From Gillisia xinjiangensis (GTDB lineage Bacteria; Bacteroidota; Bacteroidia; Flavobacteriales; Flavobacteriaceae), in NCBI RefSeq assembly GCF_046298265.1, contig NZ_JBKAHK010000005.1, forward strand, positions 1-64,000: 64,000 nucleotides of DNA, in the 5' to 3' direction. The notes beneath the pieces were generated by a model. The model did no database searches. It had not been told where the DNA came from and worked only from the letters and a program-made list of their open reading frames with translations. Shown here one piece after another: positions 41,805 through 50,387 of this stretch. Both the position numbers and the translations under genes were made by a program. The stretch's first letter is position 1, and the number at the start of each line of letters is the position of its first letter.

Positions 41805-42608
41805 ATGGGATTGTTAAAAAGAAATCCGTTTGGACATATTCTTATTCTTAAAAAGTGGCTAATCCGGTTTTTTGGATTATTGACGCATCGTCGTTTCCGT
41901 GGCTTCAATGAATTGCACATTGAAGGATCGGAAATCATTAAAAATCTCCCGGAAACCAATGTGCTTTTTGTCTCCAACCATCAAACCTATTTTGCCGATG
42001 TTACCGCGATGTTTCATGTTTTTAATGCGAGTTTGAGCGGCCGCGTGGATTCGATCAAAAATATTGGCTATATATGGCATCCAAAATTGAATATTTATTA
42101 TGTTGCTGCCAAAGAAACAATGCAAGCAGGCTTGCTTACAAGAATAATGGCCTATGCAGGAGCGGTAAGCGTAGAACGTTCCTGGAGGTCTAAGGGGAAA
42201 GATGTTCACAGGGAGGTTAATTTAAATGATACTGAAAATATAGGAATTGCATTAAAAGATGGTTGGGTAATCACTTTTCCGCAGGGAACAACAAAGCCTT
42301 TTAAACCCATTAGAAAGGGTACCGCACACATCATAAAAAATCATAAACCCATTGTAATTCCTATTGTTATAGATGGTTTTCGTCGCTCTTTTGATAAAAA
42401 AGGCATTCGGATAAAGAAACGGGGTATCCTCCAATCTTTTCAAATCAAACCTCCTCTTGATATAGATTATGAAAATGAGACTGTTGAAGAAATCGTGGAG
42501 AAACTGGAATACGCCATAGAGCAACATCCTTCATTTTTAAAGGTTATTTCGCCGGAAATCATTGAAGATATGGAAGATCTTAATAAAGAACGGAAATGGG
42601 AATATTAA
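41805..42608 (+). CDS. 1-acyl-sn-glycerol-3-phosphate acyltransferase (PlsC family)
   Basis: 267 residues. The catalytic block is SNHQTYFAD, where the Asp is five residues after His rather than the usual four (HX4D). The second block is VITFPQGTTKPFKPIRKGTAHI, corresponding to FPEGTRS, and the third is PIVIPIVIDGFRRSF. It acylates lysophosphatidic acid or a similar lipid. A single gene behind the two repeat copies. Confidence 0.87.
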   Translation: MGLLKRNPFGHILILKKWLIRFFGLLTHRRFRGFNELHIEGSEIIKNLPETNVLFVSNHQTYFADVTAMFHVFNASLSGRVDSIKNIGYIWHPKLNIYYVAAKETMQAGLLTRIMAYAGAVSVERSWRSKGKDVHREVNLNDTENIGIALKDGWVITFPQGTTKPFKPIRKGTAHIIKNHKPIVIPIVIDGFRRSFDKKGIRIKKRGILQSFQIKPPLDIDYENETVEEIVEKLEYAIEQHPSFLKVISPEIIEDMEDLNKERKWEY

Positions 42609-42680
42609 ATACACCTGGATTCAAATAGCGGTGGAAATTCGACTAAAAATTTGCTTAGCACTGAAATTTTAAACCAGCAG

Positions 42681-43604
42681 TTATGCGGCTTCCTCTTTCT
42701 GTGCTTTTCGCATTTGCTTTACCGTAAGGGAACTTCCATCATGACTCCATCCTGGTGCGCCAAAAACATACATAAATTTATGTCCCCAATTTTTTGATTT
42801 TTTGGTATCCTCCCATATATTTTTATACTCGTGGGTTAGGATAATCCAAAGGTTGTAGGAGTTTGGCGGTGTTGAAACTCCATATTCTATATCTATTTCA
42901 GGATCGAGTTCCTTCCAGGTTCCAAAAGCTCTATCGAAAACATTTAGGAATCCACCGTGGTTTTTATCCATATATTCCAGGTTTTTGGCGTGGTGTACCT
43001 GGTGCATGGTATGCGTATTTAAAAAGCGCTCTACAATCCCCAGTTTCGGAATGTATTTGCTGTGTAATTGAAATTGCCATAAAGCTTCAATTCCCAGGCA
43101 TACCACAAGCATTTCTGGCGGAAAGCCTATCATCACGATCCAAACATAAAAAAATGGTTTATATAATATGGTAAACCAACCATTTCGAACTGCGGTCCCA
43201 AGGTTAAAATTATCGGAAGAATGGTGCACAATATGAGCTGCCCAAAGAAACCGCACCATATGATTTTGACGGTGAAACCAGTAATAGGTATAATCGTCTA
43301 AAAGCATGCAGAATATCCAAACATACCATACATATCCAAAAGATTCCCATCCCATAATATTGGTGCGTACACCTGCAACTATCGGATTAAAAAGCTCATA
43401 AACAAAATTGAAGATAAGTATTGCGGATACCGTTTTAATAAGTGCTGCGATAACAGCAGAACCTATTCCAAGAGAAAGACTTGATATTAAATCTTTCCAG
43501 TTATAAAGATCTTTATTATGATGGGTTTTGCTATAGGTAAGTTCTAATAGGATTAGTCCTAAAAAACAAGGCACCCCATACACGAGGGGATTTGTGAAAT
43601 CCAT
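42681..43604 (-). CDS. Sterol desaturase/fatty acid hydroxylase family protein
   Basis: 307 residues, membrane di-iron oxygenase family. His motifs: HRQNHM, AAHIVHHSSDNF and HTMHQVHHAKN. About four hydrophobic segments. WAAHIVHHSSDNFNLGTAVRN is the typical central signature. Substrate unknown; a second family member ends the polyene cluster at 19543-20451, but the two differ clearly in sequence and are not recent duplicates. Confidence 0.9.
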   Translation of the reverse strand: MDFTNPLVYGVPCFLGLILLELTYSKTHHNKDLYNWKDLISSLSLGIGSAVIAALIKTVSAILIFNFVYELFNPIVAGVRTNIMGWESFGYVWYVWIFCMLLDDYTYYWFHRQNHMVRFLWAAHIVHHSSDNFNLGTAVRNGWFTILYKPFFYVWIVMIGFPPEMLVVCLGIEALWQFQLHSKYIPKLGIVERFLNTHTMHQVHHAKNLEYMDKNHGGFLNVFDRAFGTWKELDPEIDIEYGVSTPPNSYNLWIILTHEYKNIWEDTKKSKNWGHKFMYVFGAPGWSHDGSSLTVKQMRKAQKEEAA

Positions 43605-43764
43605 TTTTCTTTTATTTTAATGCCAGCAATCTTGGCTTTTTTACAAAACTAATCAATAAAGAGCAAGTAAAATATTTTATTGATTATAATTGAATATTAT
43701 GATTTCGATTTTAACCTTTTGCATCAAAATTTAAAACTATTTTTGAACTGATGGCACATAGTAC

Positions 43765-44403
43765 TTAAACCTGCAGTTTCATCAATTCCTTATAATTTTT
43801 GGAAAGACGCTTCAAAAGAATGCCATAAAGAAGCCTGTAGAACAACCATATAATACCCAGGAAAACAAGTATTAATATAGTTGTCATTCCAATAAACAAA
43901 AGCCATTGATTAAAATTAAATTCATAGGACACTGCTGCTTCGGGAACAGCATTGCTCATATGATAATTAAAGGTGAAATATAAGTAAACAAGGGAGGTTA
44001 TGGCTGTGGAAATAATAACATAACCAATATAATATTTAACCGTTTTTCGAGTTTTTAATATGTTTTTCATCAATGTCGCGGAATCATCCGTAGATGAGAT
44101 TTTAATATAATTTCTGTAAAATTGCCATATAAAAAAGAATGTAATCGCATAGCCAATGATATATACACCTATAGTAAATTCCTTCAGGTTAAGAAGTTCC
44201 ATTTCCTTCCAATATGCTTCATCGGCAAGAAAAATGTTTAAAATTGCCCAGAACAGAAATTCCAGAATGCTTATTACAAAGATCCATTTTACAATAGAAG
44301 AGGATCGTTTCCAAATCATTTTGTTTATAGCTTCATAACTAAGCCTGGGATAATTCTCTTCCTGTTTTTTCCAGTCTTGTTTTAAAAGTTCTAATTCATC
44401 CAT
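43765..44403 (-). CDS. Membrane protein, probable partner of the adjacent ECF sigma factor
   Basis: 212 residues. A short cytosolic N-terminus (MDELELLKQDWKKQEENYPRLSYEAINKMIWKRSS) is followed by two helix pairs (about 40-60 and 78-96, 120-142 and 160-185). No known enzymatic motif. It starts 2 bp after the sigma factor stop. This layout suggests an anti-sigma or signalling role, but no standard anti-sigma domain was recognised. Confidence 0.75.
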   Translation of the reverse strand: MDELELLKQDWKKQEENYPRLSYEAINKMIWKRSSSIVKWIFVISILEFLFWAILNIFLADEAYWKEMELLNLKEFTIGVYIIGYAITFFFIWQFYRNYIKISSTDDSATLMKNILKTRKTVKYYIGYVIISTAITSLVYLYFTFNYHMSNAVPEAAVSYEFNFNQWLLFIGMTTILILVFLGIIWLFYRLLYGILLKRLSKNYKELMKLQV

Positions 44404-44405
44404 GC

Positions 44406-44900
44406 TTAGGGATTTAATATTTTTTTAAGCTTTGTCTTAACTCTGTTCATTTTCACTCTTGCATTTACTTCGCTTATACCAAGGGTTTCTGAGATTTCCT
44501 TATAATTTTTGTCTTCCAGATATAAAAAGACCAGTGCTTTGTCGATATCATTTAATTCCTTTACAGCACTGTATAATAAGGTTAACTGTTTTTCTGCTTC
44601 CCCATCATATTCTTCGGCTTGAATCCTGAAATGAACAGAATCATAATCTGTTGTTTGTATTCCCCGTTTTTTCTTTCGGTACAGGGTAATTGCCGTATTT
44701 AAAGCAACCCGATACATCCAGGTGCTGAATTTAGCCTCCCCCCTGAACTTTGGATAGGCTTTCCATAGTTGAATGGTAATCTCCTGAAACAAATCGTTAT
44801 GCTCGGCCTGATCATTTGTGTAGATCCGGCAAATTTTGTGCACGATATTCTGATGCGTTTCCAGATTGGTAACAAACTGATGTTCGAGTTCTTTATCCAC
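44406..44900 (-). CDS. ECF-type RNA polymerase sigma factor
   Basis: 164 residues. Region 2 is NDLFQEITIQLWKAYPKFRGEAKFSTWMYRVALNTAITLYRKKKR, region 4 is KALVFLYLEDKNYKEISETLGISEVNARVKMNRVKTKLKKI. It directs RNA polymerase to a specific set of promoters and is co-transcribed with the membrane protein that follows it. Confidence 0.93.
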   Translation of the reverse strand: MDKELEHQFVTNLETHQNIVHKICRIYTNDQAEHNDLFQEITIQLWKAYPKFRGEAKFSTWMYRVALNTAITLYRKKKRGIQTTDYDSVHFRIQAEEYDGEAEKQLTLLYSAVKELNDIDKALVFLYLEDKNYKEISETLGISEVNARVKMNRVKTKLKKILNP

Positions 44901-45104
44901 TAAATTTGGCTAGTAAATCATTAGTCTTAACTTCTATAAAGATGTTACAAATGTGCGAAAAATATGTTGGTTGTTTTTAAATATGTAAAATATGGATTTA
45001 AGGCTGTGCTAAAAGAAGCGGTTATAACTCTTTCGTTTGATATTTAAACTTACATTAATGTTTCCGCTGTGACATCGAAGTGTTAACTTTATAAAAAAAG
45101 AAAA

Positions 45105-46412
45105 ATGAACATTCCTGAAACAAAGTTGCCGCGTGTTGTCATTATAGGAGGTGGATTTGCGGGTATATCCCTTGCCCAAAAATTATTAAAACTACCGCTG
45201 CAAACCGTATTGCTGGACAGGCACAATTACCATACGTTTCAGCCATTGTTATACCAGGTTTCTACCTCCGGCCTTGAACCGGACTCCATAGCCTATCCGT
45301 TGCGAAAAATTACAAGGCTTCATTCCGGTGGTTATTTCAGAATGGGGGAAGTAACTGGAATTGATGCGGAAAGCAATATCGTTCATTCAGATATTGGTGA
45401 TTTAAATTATGATTATTTAGTAATCGCCACAGGTTCTAAAACCAATTTCTTCGGAAATAAAAGCATCGAAGAAAATGCAATGTGGATGAAAACCGTTCCA
45501 CAGGCTTTAAATATCAGGAGTTTGATTCTTGAGAACCTGGAACAGGCTGTAATTACAGAAGATCCAGAAAAGAGAAGGGCGCTCCTTAATTTTGTGCTTG
45601 CCGGTGCCGGTCCTACCGGTGTAGAATTAAGCGGTGCTATTGCCGAATTGCGGAACCAAGTAGTTCCTAAGGATTATCCTGATATTGCTGCTGATGAGAT
45701 GCAAATCCATTTACTGGAAGGTCTTGACCGGGTTTTGCCTCCTATGAGTGTGAAAGCATCCGAAAATGCACATAAATTCCTTGAGGAATTGGGGGTTCAT
45801 ATCCACCTTAATACCATGGTTGAAAGTTATGATGGTCACCTGGTAAAAACCAATACCGATCTTGAACTGAGATCTGAAACCTTTATCTGGTCTGCCGGGG
45901 TTACCGGGGCGCCGGTAGCGGGATTGAATGCTTCAGCAATGATTGAAAAGGCAAACAGGTATCAAGTGAACGAATTCAACCAGGTTCATGGCTATGAGAA
46001 TATTTTCGCCATTGGGGATATAGCTATTATGCAAAGTGAAGACTACCCCAGAGGACATCCTATGGTTGCACAACCCGCAATTCAGCAGGGAAGCCATCTT
46101 GCCAAAAACTTTTCCCGACTTCTGAAAGGAGAGCAACTAAAAGCTTTTGAATATTTTGATAAAGGATCTATGGCCACCGTTGGAAGAAACCGTGCTGTGG
46201 TGGATATCGGAAAATTTAAATTTGGTGGATTTTTTGCCTGGTATATCTGGATGTTCATCCATTTATGGTTTTTAATAGGATTCCGAAACAGGTTTGTCAC
46301 TTTCTTTAATTGGGTATACAATTATATCAATTATGATAAAGCGGCAAGACTTATTATAAGGCCTTTTAAAGGCTTTAAAATTGCAATGGAGAACAATCAG
46401 AAAAAGTCATAG
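45105..46412 (+). CDS. ndh: Type II NADH:quinone oxidoreductase (NDH-2)
   Basis: 435 residues. FAD site RVVIIGGGFAGISLAQKL, then NYHTFQPLLYQVSTSGLEPDSIAYPLR, the NADH site FVLAGAGPTGVELSGAIAE and the FAD block IFAIGDIAIMQ. The C-terminus has the membrane-associating WYIWMFIHLWFLIGFRNRFVTFFNW. Oxidises NADH and reduces menaquinone without proton pumping. It is a single gene. Confidence 0.93.
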   Translation: MNIPETKLPRVVIIGGGFAGISLAQKLLKLPLQTVLLDRHNYHTFQPLLYQVSTSGLEPDSIAYPLRKITRLHSGGYFRMGEVTGIDAESNIVHSDIGDLNYDYLVIATGSKTNFFGNKSIEENAMWMKTVPQALNIRSLILENLEQAVITEDPEKRRALLNFVLAGAGPTGVELSGAIAELRNQVVPKDYPDIAADEMQIHLLEGLDRVLPPMSVKASENAHKFLEELGVHIHLNTMVESYDGHLVKTNTDLELRSETFIWSAGVTGAPVAGLNASAMIEKANRYQVNEFNQVHGYENIFAIGDIAIMQSEDYPRGHPMVAQPAIQQGSHLAKNFSRLLKGEQLKAFEYFDKGSMATVGRNRAVVDIGKFKFGGFFAWYIWMFIHLWFLIGFRNRFVTFFNWVYNYINYDKAARLIIRPFKGFKIAMENNQKKS

Positions 46413-46756
46413 AAAACATATAAAAGCTATCCGCAGCTATAAATTTCCCTAAAAAATCTTTAGAAGTAACTTCCATTTTTAAGTAGAAAATGTTAAATAT
46501 CAAAAGAATAAAAACCGTACCGCTTTATTTTCCGTAAATAAGTATGTAGCATTCACTATTAGGCTTTTAAGTGAAAAATTTATTGTAAAAAGGTTTGATT
46601 TGTTTTTTTAGCCAAAATCAAATATGAAGATCTTTTCTGCCCCAATATTCACTGATCAGGTTTTTATTGTTATTTGATTTTTTTGGTTGGTTGTTGAAAG
46701 GTTTGTTCTGAAAAAGGGCAGACCTTTCATAGTTTAACTACGAATCTGGCAAGGTC
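46413..46756. other. Gene-free gap with an inverted repeat at its right end
   Basis: 344 bp, AT-rich, no credible ORF. Arms AGACCTT (46720-46726) and AAGGTCT (46751-46757), with a nested TAGTT/AACTA, end at the stop of the DUF4268 gene and could act as a weak terminator for it. Nothing else is recognised. Confidence 0.45.
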
Positions 46757-47185
46757 TTAATCATTTATACAAGGTTCATATTCCAGAAAAAAGGCCTCCA
46801 TGAGGTTCATCTTGTCATAAAAGAATTCAAACACGGTGAGCCAGTCCTTTCTGTTATGAATATTCACATTTTCCAGTTCCACAAAAATGCTTGAAATTGT
46901 TTTCCCTTCAGGAAGCAGAAAAGATTCTTCAAAAGTGGCATCCGGCAAATAATCGGTAAGCAGGATACTTTTTAATGCAATGATTTTTTCAAAATAATAA
47001 GTGCGTATAAGGGCATCCCTGGAAGAAATGTCCATAGATACCTTTGCCGTTTTATTGTCAAAGCTAAATTTAAGCTGAAGCTCTTTCATCTTTGTATCAT
47101 AGAGGATCCATTTTCTGGAATATTGTTTTCCAAAACCAGTCCAGAATTCCTCCCTGATATTTTTTGATTCTTCCTTGCTGAACAT
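46757..47185 (-). CDS. DUF4268 protein
   Basis: 142 residues, soluble. EEFWTGFGKQYSRKWILYDTKMKELQLKFSFDNKTAKVSMDI and the C-terminal WLTVFEFFYDKMNLMEAFFLEYEP match the DUF4268 pattern; function unknown. It follows the ZIP transporter after 2 bp and is likely in its operon. Confidence 0.87.
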   Translation of the reverse strand: MFSKEESKNIREEFWTGFGKQYSRKWILYDTKMKELQLKFSFDNKTAKVSMDISSRDALIRTYYFEKIIALKSILLTDYLPDATFEESFLLPEGKTISSIFVELENVNIHNRKDWLTVFEFFYDKMNLMEAFFLEYEPCIND

Positions 47186-47187
47186 TC

Positions 47188-47856
47188 TTATAAAAAATAA
47201 GCCAAAGCGATCCCGAAAATGATTACCCCAAGTTTGGCAGCATTGAAGGAGTGATTTTTAGAGGCTTCAAATAAAATAGTTGTGGAAACGTGAAGAAAAA
47301 TTCCTATTACTATTGCATTGATATAGGTTCCGTAGGCACTGATTTCCAAAATATTTGCCTGCAACCAACTACCCAGCGGAGTCATCAAAGCAAATATTCC
47401 CAGAAAAATGATGGCTTTTGGTTTGCCAATTTTTGAATTTAAAAGAAAAGCAGATAAAATTGCTGCTACCGGTATTTTGTGAATTACCACGCCATGAAGT
47501 AAATGTTCGCTTTGCTCCAGCGGGAAACCTTCCAGGAGCGAATGAATACTTAAGCTTATCAAAAGCAGCAATGGAAATTTATTGGTTTGTTTATCCAGAT
47601 GCATATGTCCGTGCTCAACACCTTTTGAAATGAATTCCAGAACTATCTGTAATAAAAGCCCCATCATTATAAAAATTCCTACCTGTTCGTTTCCAGATCG
47701 ATATACCTCGGGAAAAAGTTCAAATACAGTAACCGAAAGGAGATAGGCACCGCTGAAAGAAAGTAAAAACTGAAACCTTTTGGAGGAGGAGGGTTTTAGA
47801 AATAAAGAAATTATAAAACCGATGAGTACGGCAAGTAACGGTAAAATATAGATCAT
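47188..47856 (-). CDS. ZIP-family metal transporter
   Basis: 222 residues with 7-8 helices. A His-rich loop (EHGHMHLD) lies between helices 3 and 4. Helix 4 has SIHSLLEGFPL and helix 5 VVIHKIPVAAILSA, the His/Glu metal path of ZIP proteins. It imports zinc or another divalent metal. Transcription is divergent from the RlmL-like gene, with a palindrome in the gap. Confidence 0.9.
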   Translation of the reverse strand: MIYILPLLAVLIGFIISLFLKPSSSKRFQFLLSFSGAYLLSVTVFELFPEVYRSGNEQVGIFIMMGLLLQIVLEFISKGVEHGHMHLDKQTNKFPLLLLISLSIHSLLEGFPLEQSEHLLHGVVIHKIPVAAILSAFLLNSKIGKPKAIIFLGIFALMTPLGSWLQANILEISAYGTYINAIVIGIFLHVSTTILFEASKNHSFNAAKLGVIIFGIALAYFL

Positions 47857-47907
47857 GAATTTATAATGCTTTAAACTTTATACGCCAATTAGGCTGAAAT
47901 TCTTTTA

Positions 47908-47924
47908 ATCCATCATTGATGGAT
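47908..47924. promoter_or_regulatory. 17-bp palindrome upstream of the ZIP gene, possible metal operator
   Basis: Perfect 8-1-8 inverted repeat ATCCATCA-T-TGATGGAT, 52 bp before the ZIP start in the divergent gap. Its length and form are like Fur/Zur-type operators, but its sequence is not a known box. Confidence 0.45.
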
Positions 47925-47992
47925 AATCCAAATAAGCCTGAAATCGGGTTTATCTGGTTAGGCTGTAATTATTATTTGGGACAAAATTAATG

Positions 47993-48000
47993 TATTTTTG
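47993..48000 (+). promoter_or_regulatory. Candidate -7 box for the RNA methyltransferase gene
   Basis: TATTTTTG fits TAnnTTTG. A TTTG lies at 47975-47978, spaced 14 bp, somewhat short. Transcription from about 48007 favours the ATG at 48021 over the TTG at 48012. Confidence 0.5.
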
Positions 48001-48020
48001 CGGTTATAGAATTGAAGAAA

Positions 48021-49190
48021 ATGGGAAATAATTTTGAAATGGTAGCAAAAACCCTCTTCGGGTTTGAACCAATATTAGCTAAGGAATTAAGAGCCTTAGG
48101 TGCAATGGATATAAAGGAAGGCACCAGGAATGTTCGTTTTTCCGGAGATAAGGGGTTTATGTACAAGGCAAATTTGTGTCTGCGTACCGCTATTAAAATC
48201 TTAAAGCCCTTTAAATCCTTTAAAATTACTTCAGAAGAAGATCTTTACCGGGAAGTAAATAATATTGCCTGGGAAGAATTCATGGAGTTTACAGACACCC
48301 TGGCTATTGATGCCACGGTACATTCAGAAAAATTTACACACTCCAAATATATAGCTCAAAAGACCAAAGATGCTATTGTTGACAGGTTTAGGGAGAAATT
48401 CGGTCAAAGACCGGATGTGGATCTTGATTTTCCAACCCTTAGGATCAATGTGCATATAGAAAATGAATATTGTAATTTGTCCCTGGACAGTTCCGGGCAA
48501 TCCCTTCATAAAAGAGGCTATAAAACTGCCACCAATATCGCCCCAATCAATGAAGTTCTTGCGGCAGGTTTGCTGTTGCTTTCAGGATGGGAAGGGCAAT
48601 GTGACTTTTTGGACCCTATGTGTGGGAGCGGAACTATTTTAATTGAAGCAGCCATGATCGCTTCCAATATTCCGCCGAATTTAAATAGAAAGGAATTTGC
48701 TTTTGAAAAATGGAAAGACTGGGATGTTGATCTTTTCGAGCAAATTGAGGCTTCGGTATTGAGAAAAGTAAAAGATTTTCATTTCACCATAACAGGATAT
48801 GATACTGCTCCTTCTGCTATTATGAAAGCAACAGATAATATTGAAAATGCAAACCTTTCAGAATTTATCAAGGTAAGACAGCAGGATTTTTTCGAGAGTG
48901 AAAAGGAGCGTGAAAGATATCTTCATATGGTTTTTAATCCTCCTTATGGCGAACGTCTTGATATTGATATGCCTGTTTTTTATAAGCGGATAGGGGATAC
49001 CCTGAAACAAAATTATCCAGGGACCGAAGCCTGGTTTATCACCTCAAATCTCGAAGCAATTAAACACGTAGGACTTCGTCCCTCCAGAAAGATCAAATTA
49101 TTCAACGGTGCTTTGGAATCTAAATTTCTGAAATATGAAGTTTATGAAGGAACCAAAAAGCTTCATAAAATAAAAGATCTGCAGGATTAA
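48021..49190 (+). CDS. THUMP-domain class I RNA methyltransferase (RlmL/TrmN-like)
   Basis: 389 residues from the ATG at 48021. The N-terminal THUMP region includes AKTLFGFEPILAKELRALGAMDIKEGTRNVRF and VHIENEYCNLSLDSSGQSLHKRGY. The methyltransferase domain has FLDPMCGSGTILIEAAMIA and the catalytic NPPYGERL. It makes an N2-methylguanosine, most likely in 23S rRNA (as in RlmL); a tRNA target is possible. Confidence 0.92.
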   Translation: MGNNFEMVAKTLFGFEPILAKELRALGAMDIKEGTRNVRFSGDKGFMYKANLCLRTAIKILKPFKSFKITSEEDLYREVNNIAWEEFMEFTDTLAIDATVHSEKFTHSKYIAQKTKDAIVDRFREKFGQRPDVDLDFPTLRINVHIENEYCNLSLDSSGQSLHKRGYKTATNIAPINEVLAAGLLLLSGWEGQCDFLDPMCGSGTILIEAAMIASNIPPNLNRKEFAFEKWKDWDVDLFEQIEASVLRKVKDFHFTITGYDTAPSAIMKATDNIENANLSEFIKVRQQDFFESEKERERYLHMVFNPPYGERLDIDMPVFYKRIGDTLKQNYPGTEAWFITSNLEAIKHVGLRPSRKIKLFNGALESKFLKYEVYEGTKKLHKIKDLQD

Positions 49191-49891
49191 TTCTTTGATT
49201 TTTTATACAGCGGAATCAAATAGGAGATAGTATAACCGTAGCCAACCCCAAATGAACTATCGTCATAGCTGCGGTTAAAACCGGGAATGGTGAGATTGTC
49301 AAAATTTGAAGGTGTGCTTTGAGTAACCCTTCTTTTTAACTGAAGATTCGCGCCCAGGAATATATTATTAAAAAGTTCCACCTTCATTCCAACCATAAGT
49401 TCTACCCAACTGGCGGTAAGACCACTTGTTTCAAAGGGCCCCTGAACAATATTCGGAGGAAAAAACTGGGTATCGGTATAAATGGCATATTCATTCAAGG
49501 TTTGAGAAAAGGTTGCGAATCCGTATCTCAGGCCCACAAAGATCAAATTTTCCATTCCGGCCCAGTTTTCATAGGCATTATAGTCAACTCCAAGTTTTAT
49601 ATAACTGCCATTGGAAGTAACACTTAAATTATCCTCACTATAGTCCATTTTTTCATTTCCAATCTCCGCTGCCAGATAATAATCCTTATAGACCCTGTAA
49701 TCGCCTAAAATTTCAAATCCGCTATAATCCTCGTCCAGTAAAGTGCGAAGAGGTTTACTAAGGTCTATTCCCACACGTATCCCAAATTTTTCCTCGAACT
49801 GAATGCTATCTGTAGCTGTTTGAGCATGTAGCGCAGTGCTGAAAAAAAAGAGAAGGCTAATGGTAAATAAAAATATGCGTATTGGTTTCAT
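49187..49891 (-). CDS. DUF6048 outer-membrane-like exported protein
   Basis: 234 residues, signal peptide ending at LHAQ (about residue 24). Mature protein is beta-rich with many aromatic residues (GIRVGIDLSKPLRTLL, GDYRVYKDYYLAAEIGNE, VGLRYGFATFSQTLNEYAIY, LGANLQLKRRV) and a C-terminus consistent with an outer-membrane barrel. It is the third gene of an rlmD-DUF6452-DUF6048 set seen in flavobacteria; function unknown. It ends 4 bases into the convergent methyltransferase gene. Confidence 0.83.
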   Translation of the reverse strand: MKPIRIFLFTISLLFFFSTALHAQTATDSIQFEEKFGIRVGIDLSKPLRTLLDEDYSGFEILGDYRVYKDYYLAAEIGNEKMDYSEDNLSVTSNGSYIKLGVDYNAYENWAGMENLIFVGLRYGFATFSQTLNEYAIYTDTQFFPPNIVQGPFETSGLTASWVELMVGMKVELFNNIFLGANLQLKRRVTQSTPSNFDNLTIPGFNRSYDDSSFGVGYGYTISYLIPLYKKSKN

Positions 49892-50387
49892 TTTCGATGA
49901 TTTCTTCTGTAATGTTTATTTCTTTTATCCAAAAGCTATTAGCATCCTGCTCAGGTTGTAAATTTGCATTCAAATCTATATAATTCACCTTATAACTACA
50001 GGCCCGGTTGATATAAATTTCATTTCGCGCATATGCGAAAAGCAGCCTGTCCGGATTTCCCGTAGTATCTACTCCGGTAGAATCAAGAACAGCAGCATTT
50101 AGGATGAAGTCGTATTCGGTAAAATTTTGATTGGTTCTTAACGGGATCCGTATGTCCGGAATATTCACCCTGTTTAATAGAATGGAATCAGTCTCAGAGA
50201 GTTTCACCCTTAGATTTGCCGGAGGTTTCGGAATATCGCGTTCCTCAAAATCAAAAAATGAGATTCTAAGCTGAGGCGTGGTAACCGTAGATTGCGGGCA
50301 AATATCATCCCGCTGGCAGGAGGTAAGAAGCACCAAACCAAATGCCAGCGAAAAGAATGCATATTTGATTATCGTTTTTCTAAGCAT
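49857..50387 (-). CDS. DUF6452 lipoprotein
   Basis: 176 residues, lipobox LLTSC (Cys24). Includes QRDDICPQSTVTTPQLRISFFDFEE near the N-terminus and RNEIYINRACSYKVNYIDL near the C-terminus. No known function. It overlaps rlmD by 19 bases and the DUF6048 gene by 35, so all three are translated together. Confidence 0.85.
   Translation of the reverse strand: MLRKTIIKYAFFSLAFGLVLLTSCQRDDICPQSTVTTPQLRISFFDFEERDIPKPPANLRVKLSETDSILLNRVNIPDIRIPLRTNQNFTEYDFILNAAVLDSTGVDTTGNPDRLLFAYARNEIYINRACSYKVNYIDLNANLQPEQDANSFWIKEINITEEIIENETNTHIFIYH

Noticed and set aside
48012..48020. TTG start for the RlmL-like gene
   Set aside because: It would lie within about 5 bases of the predicted transcript start; the ATG three codons on is better placed.
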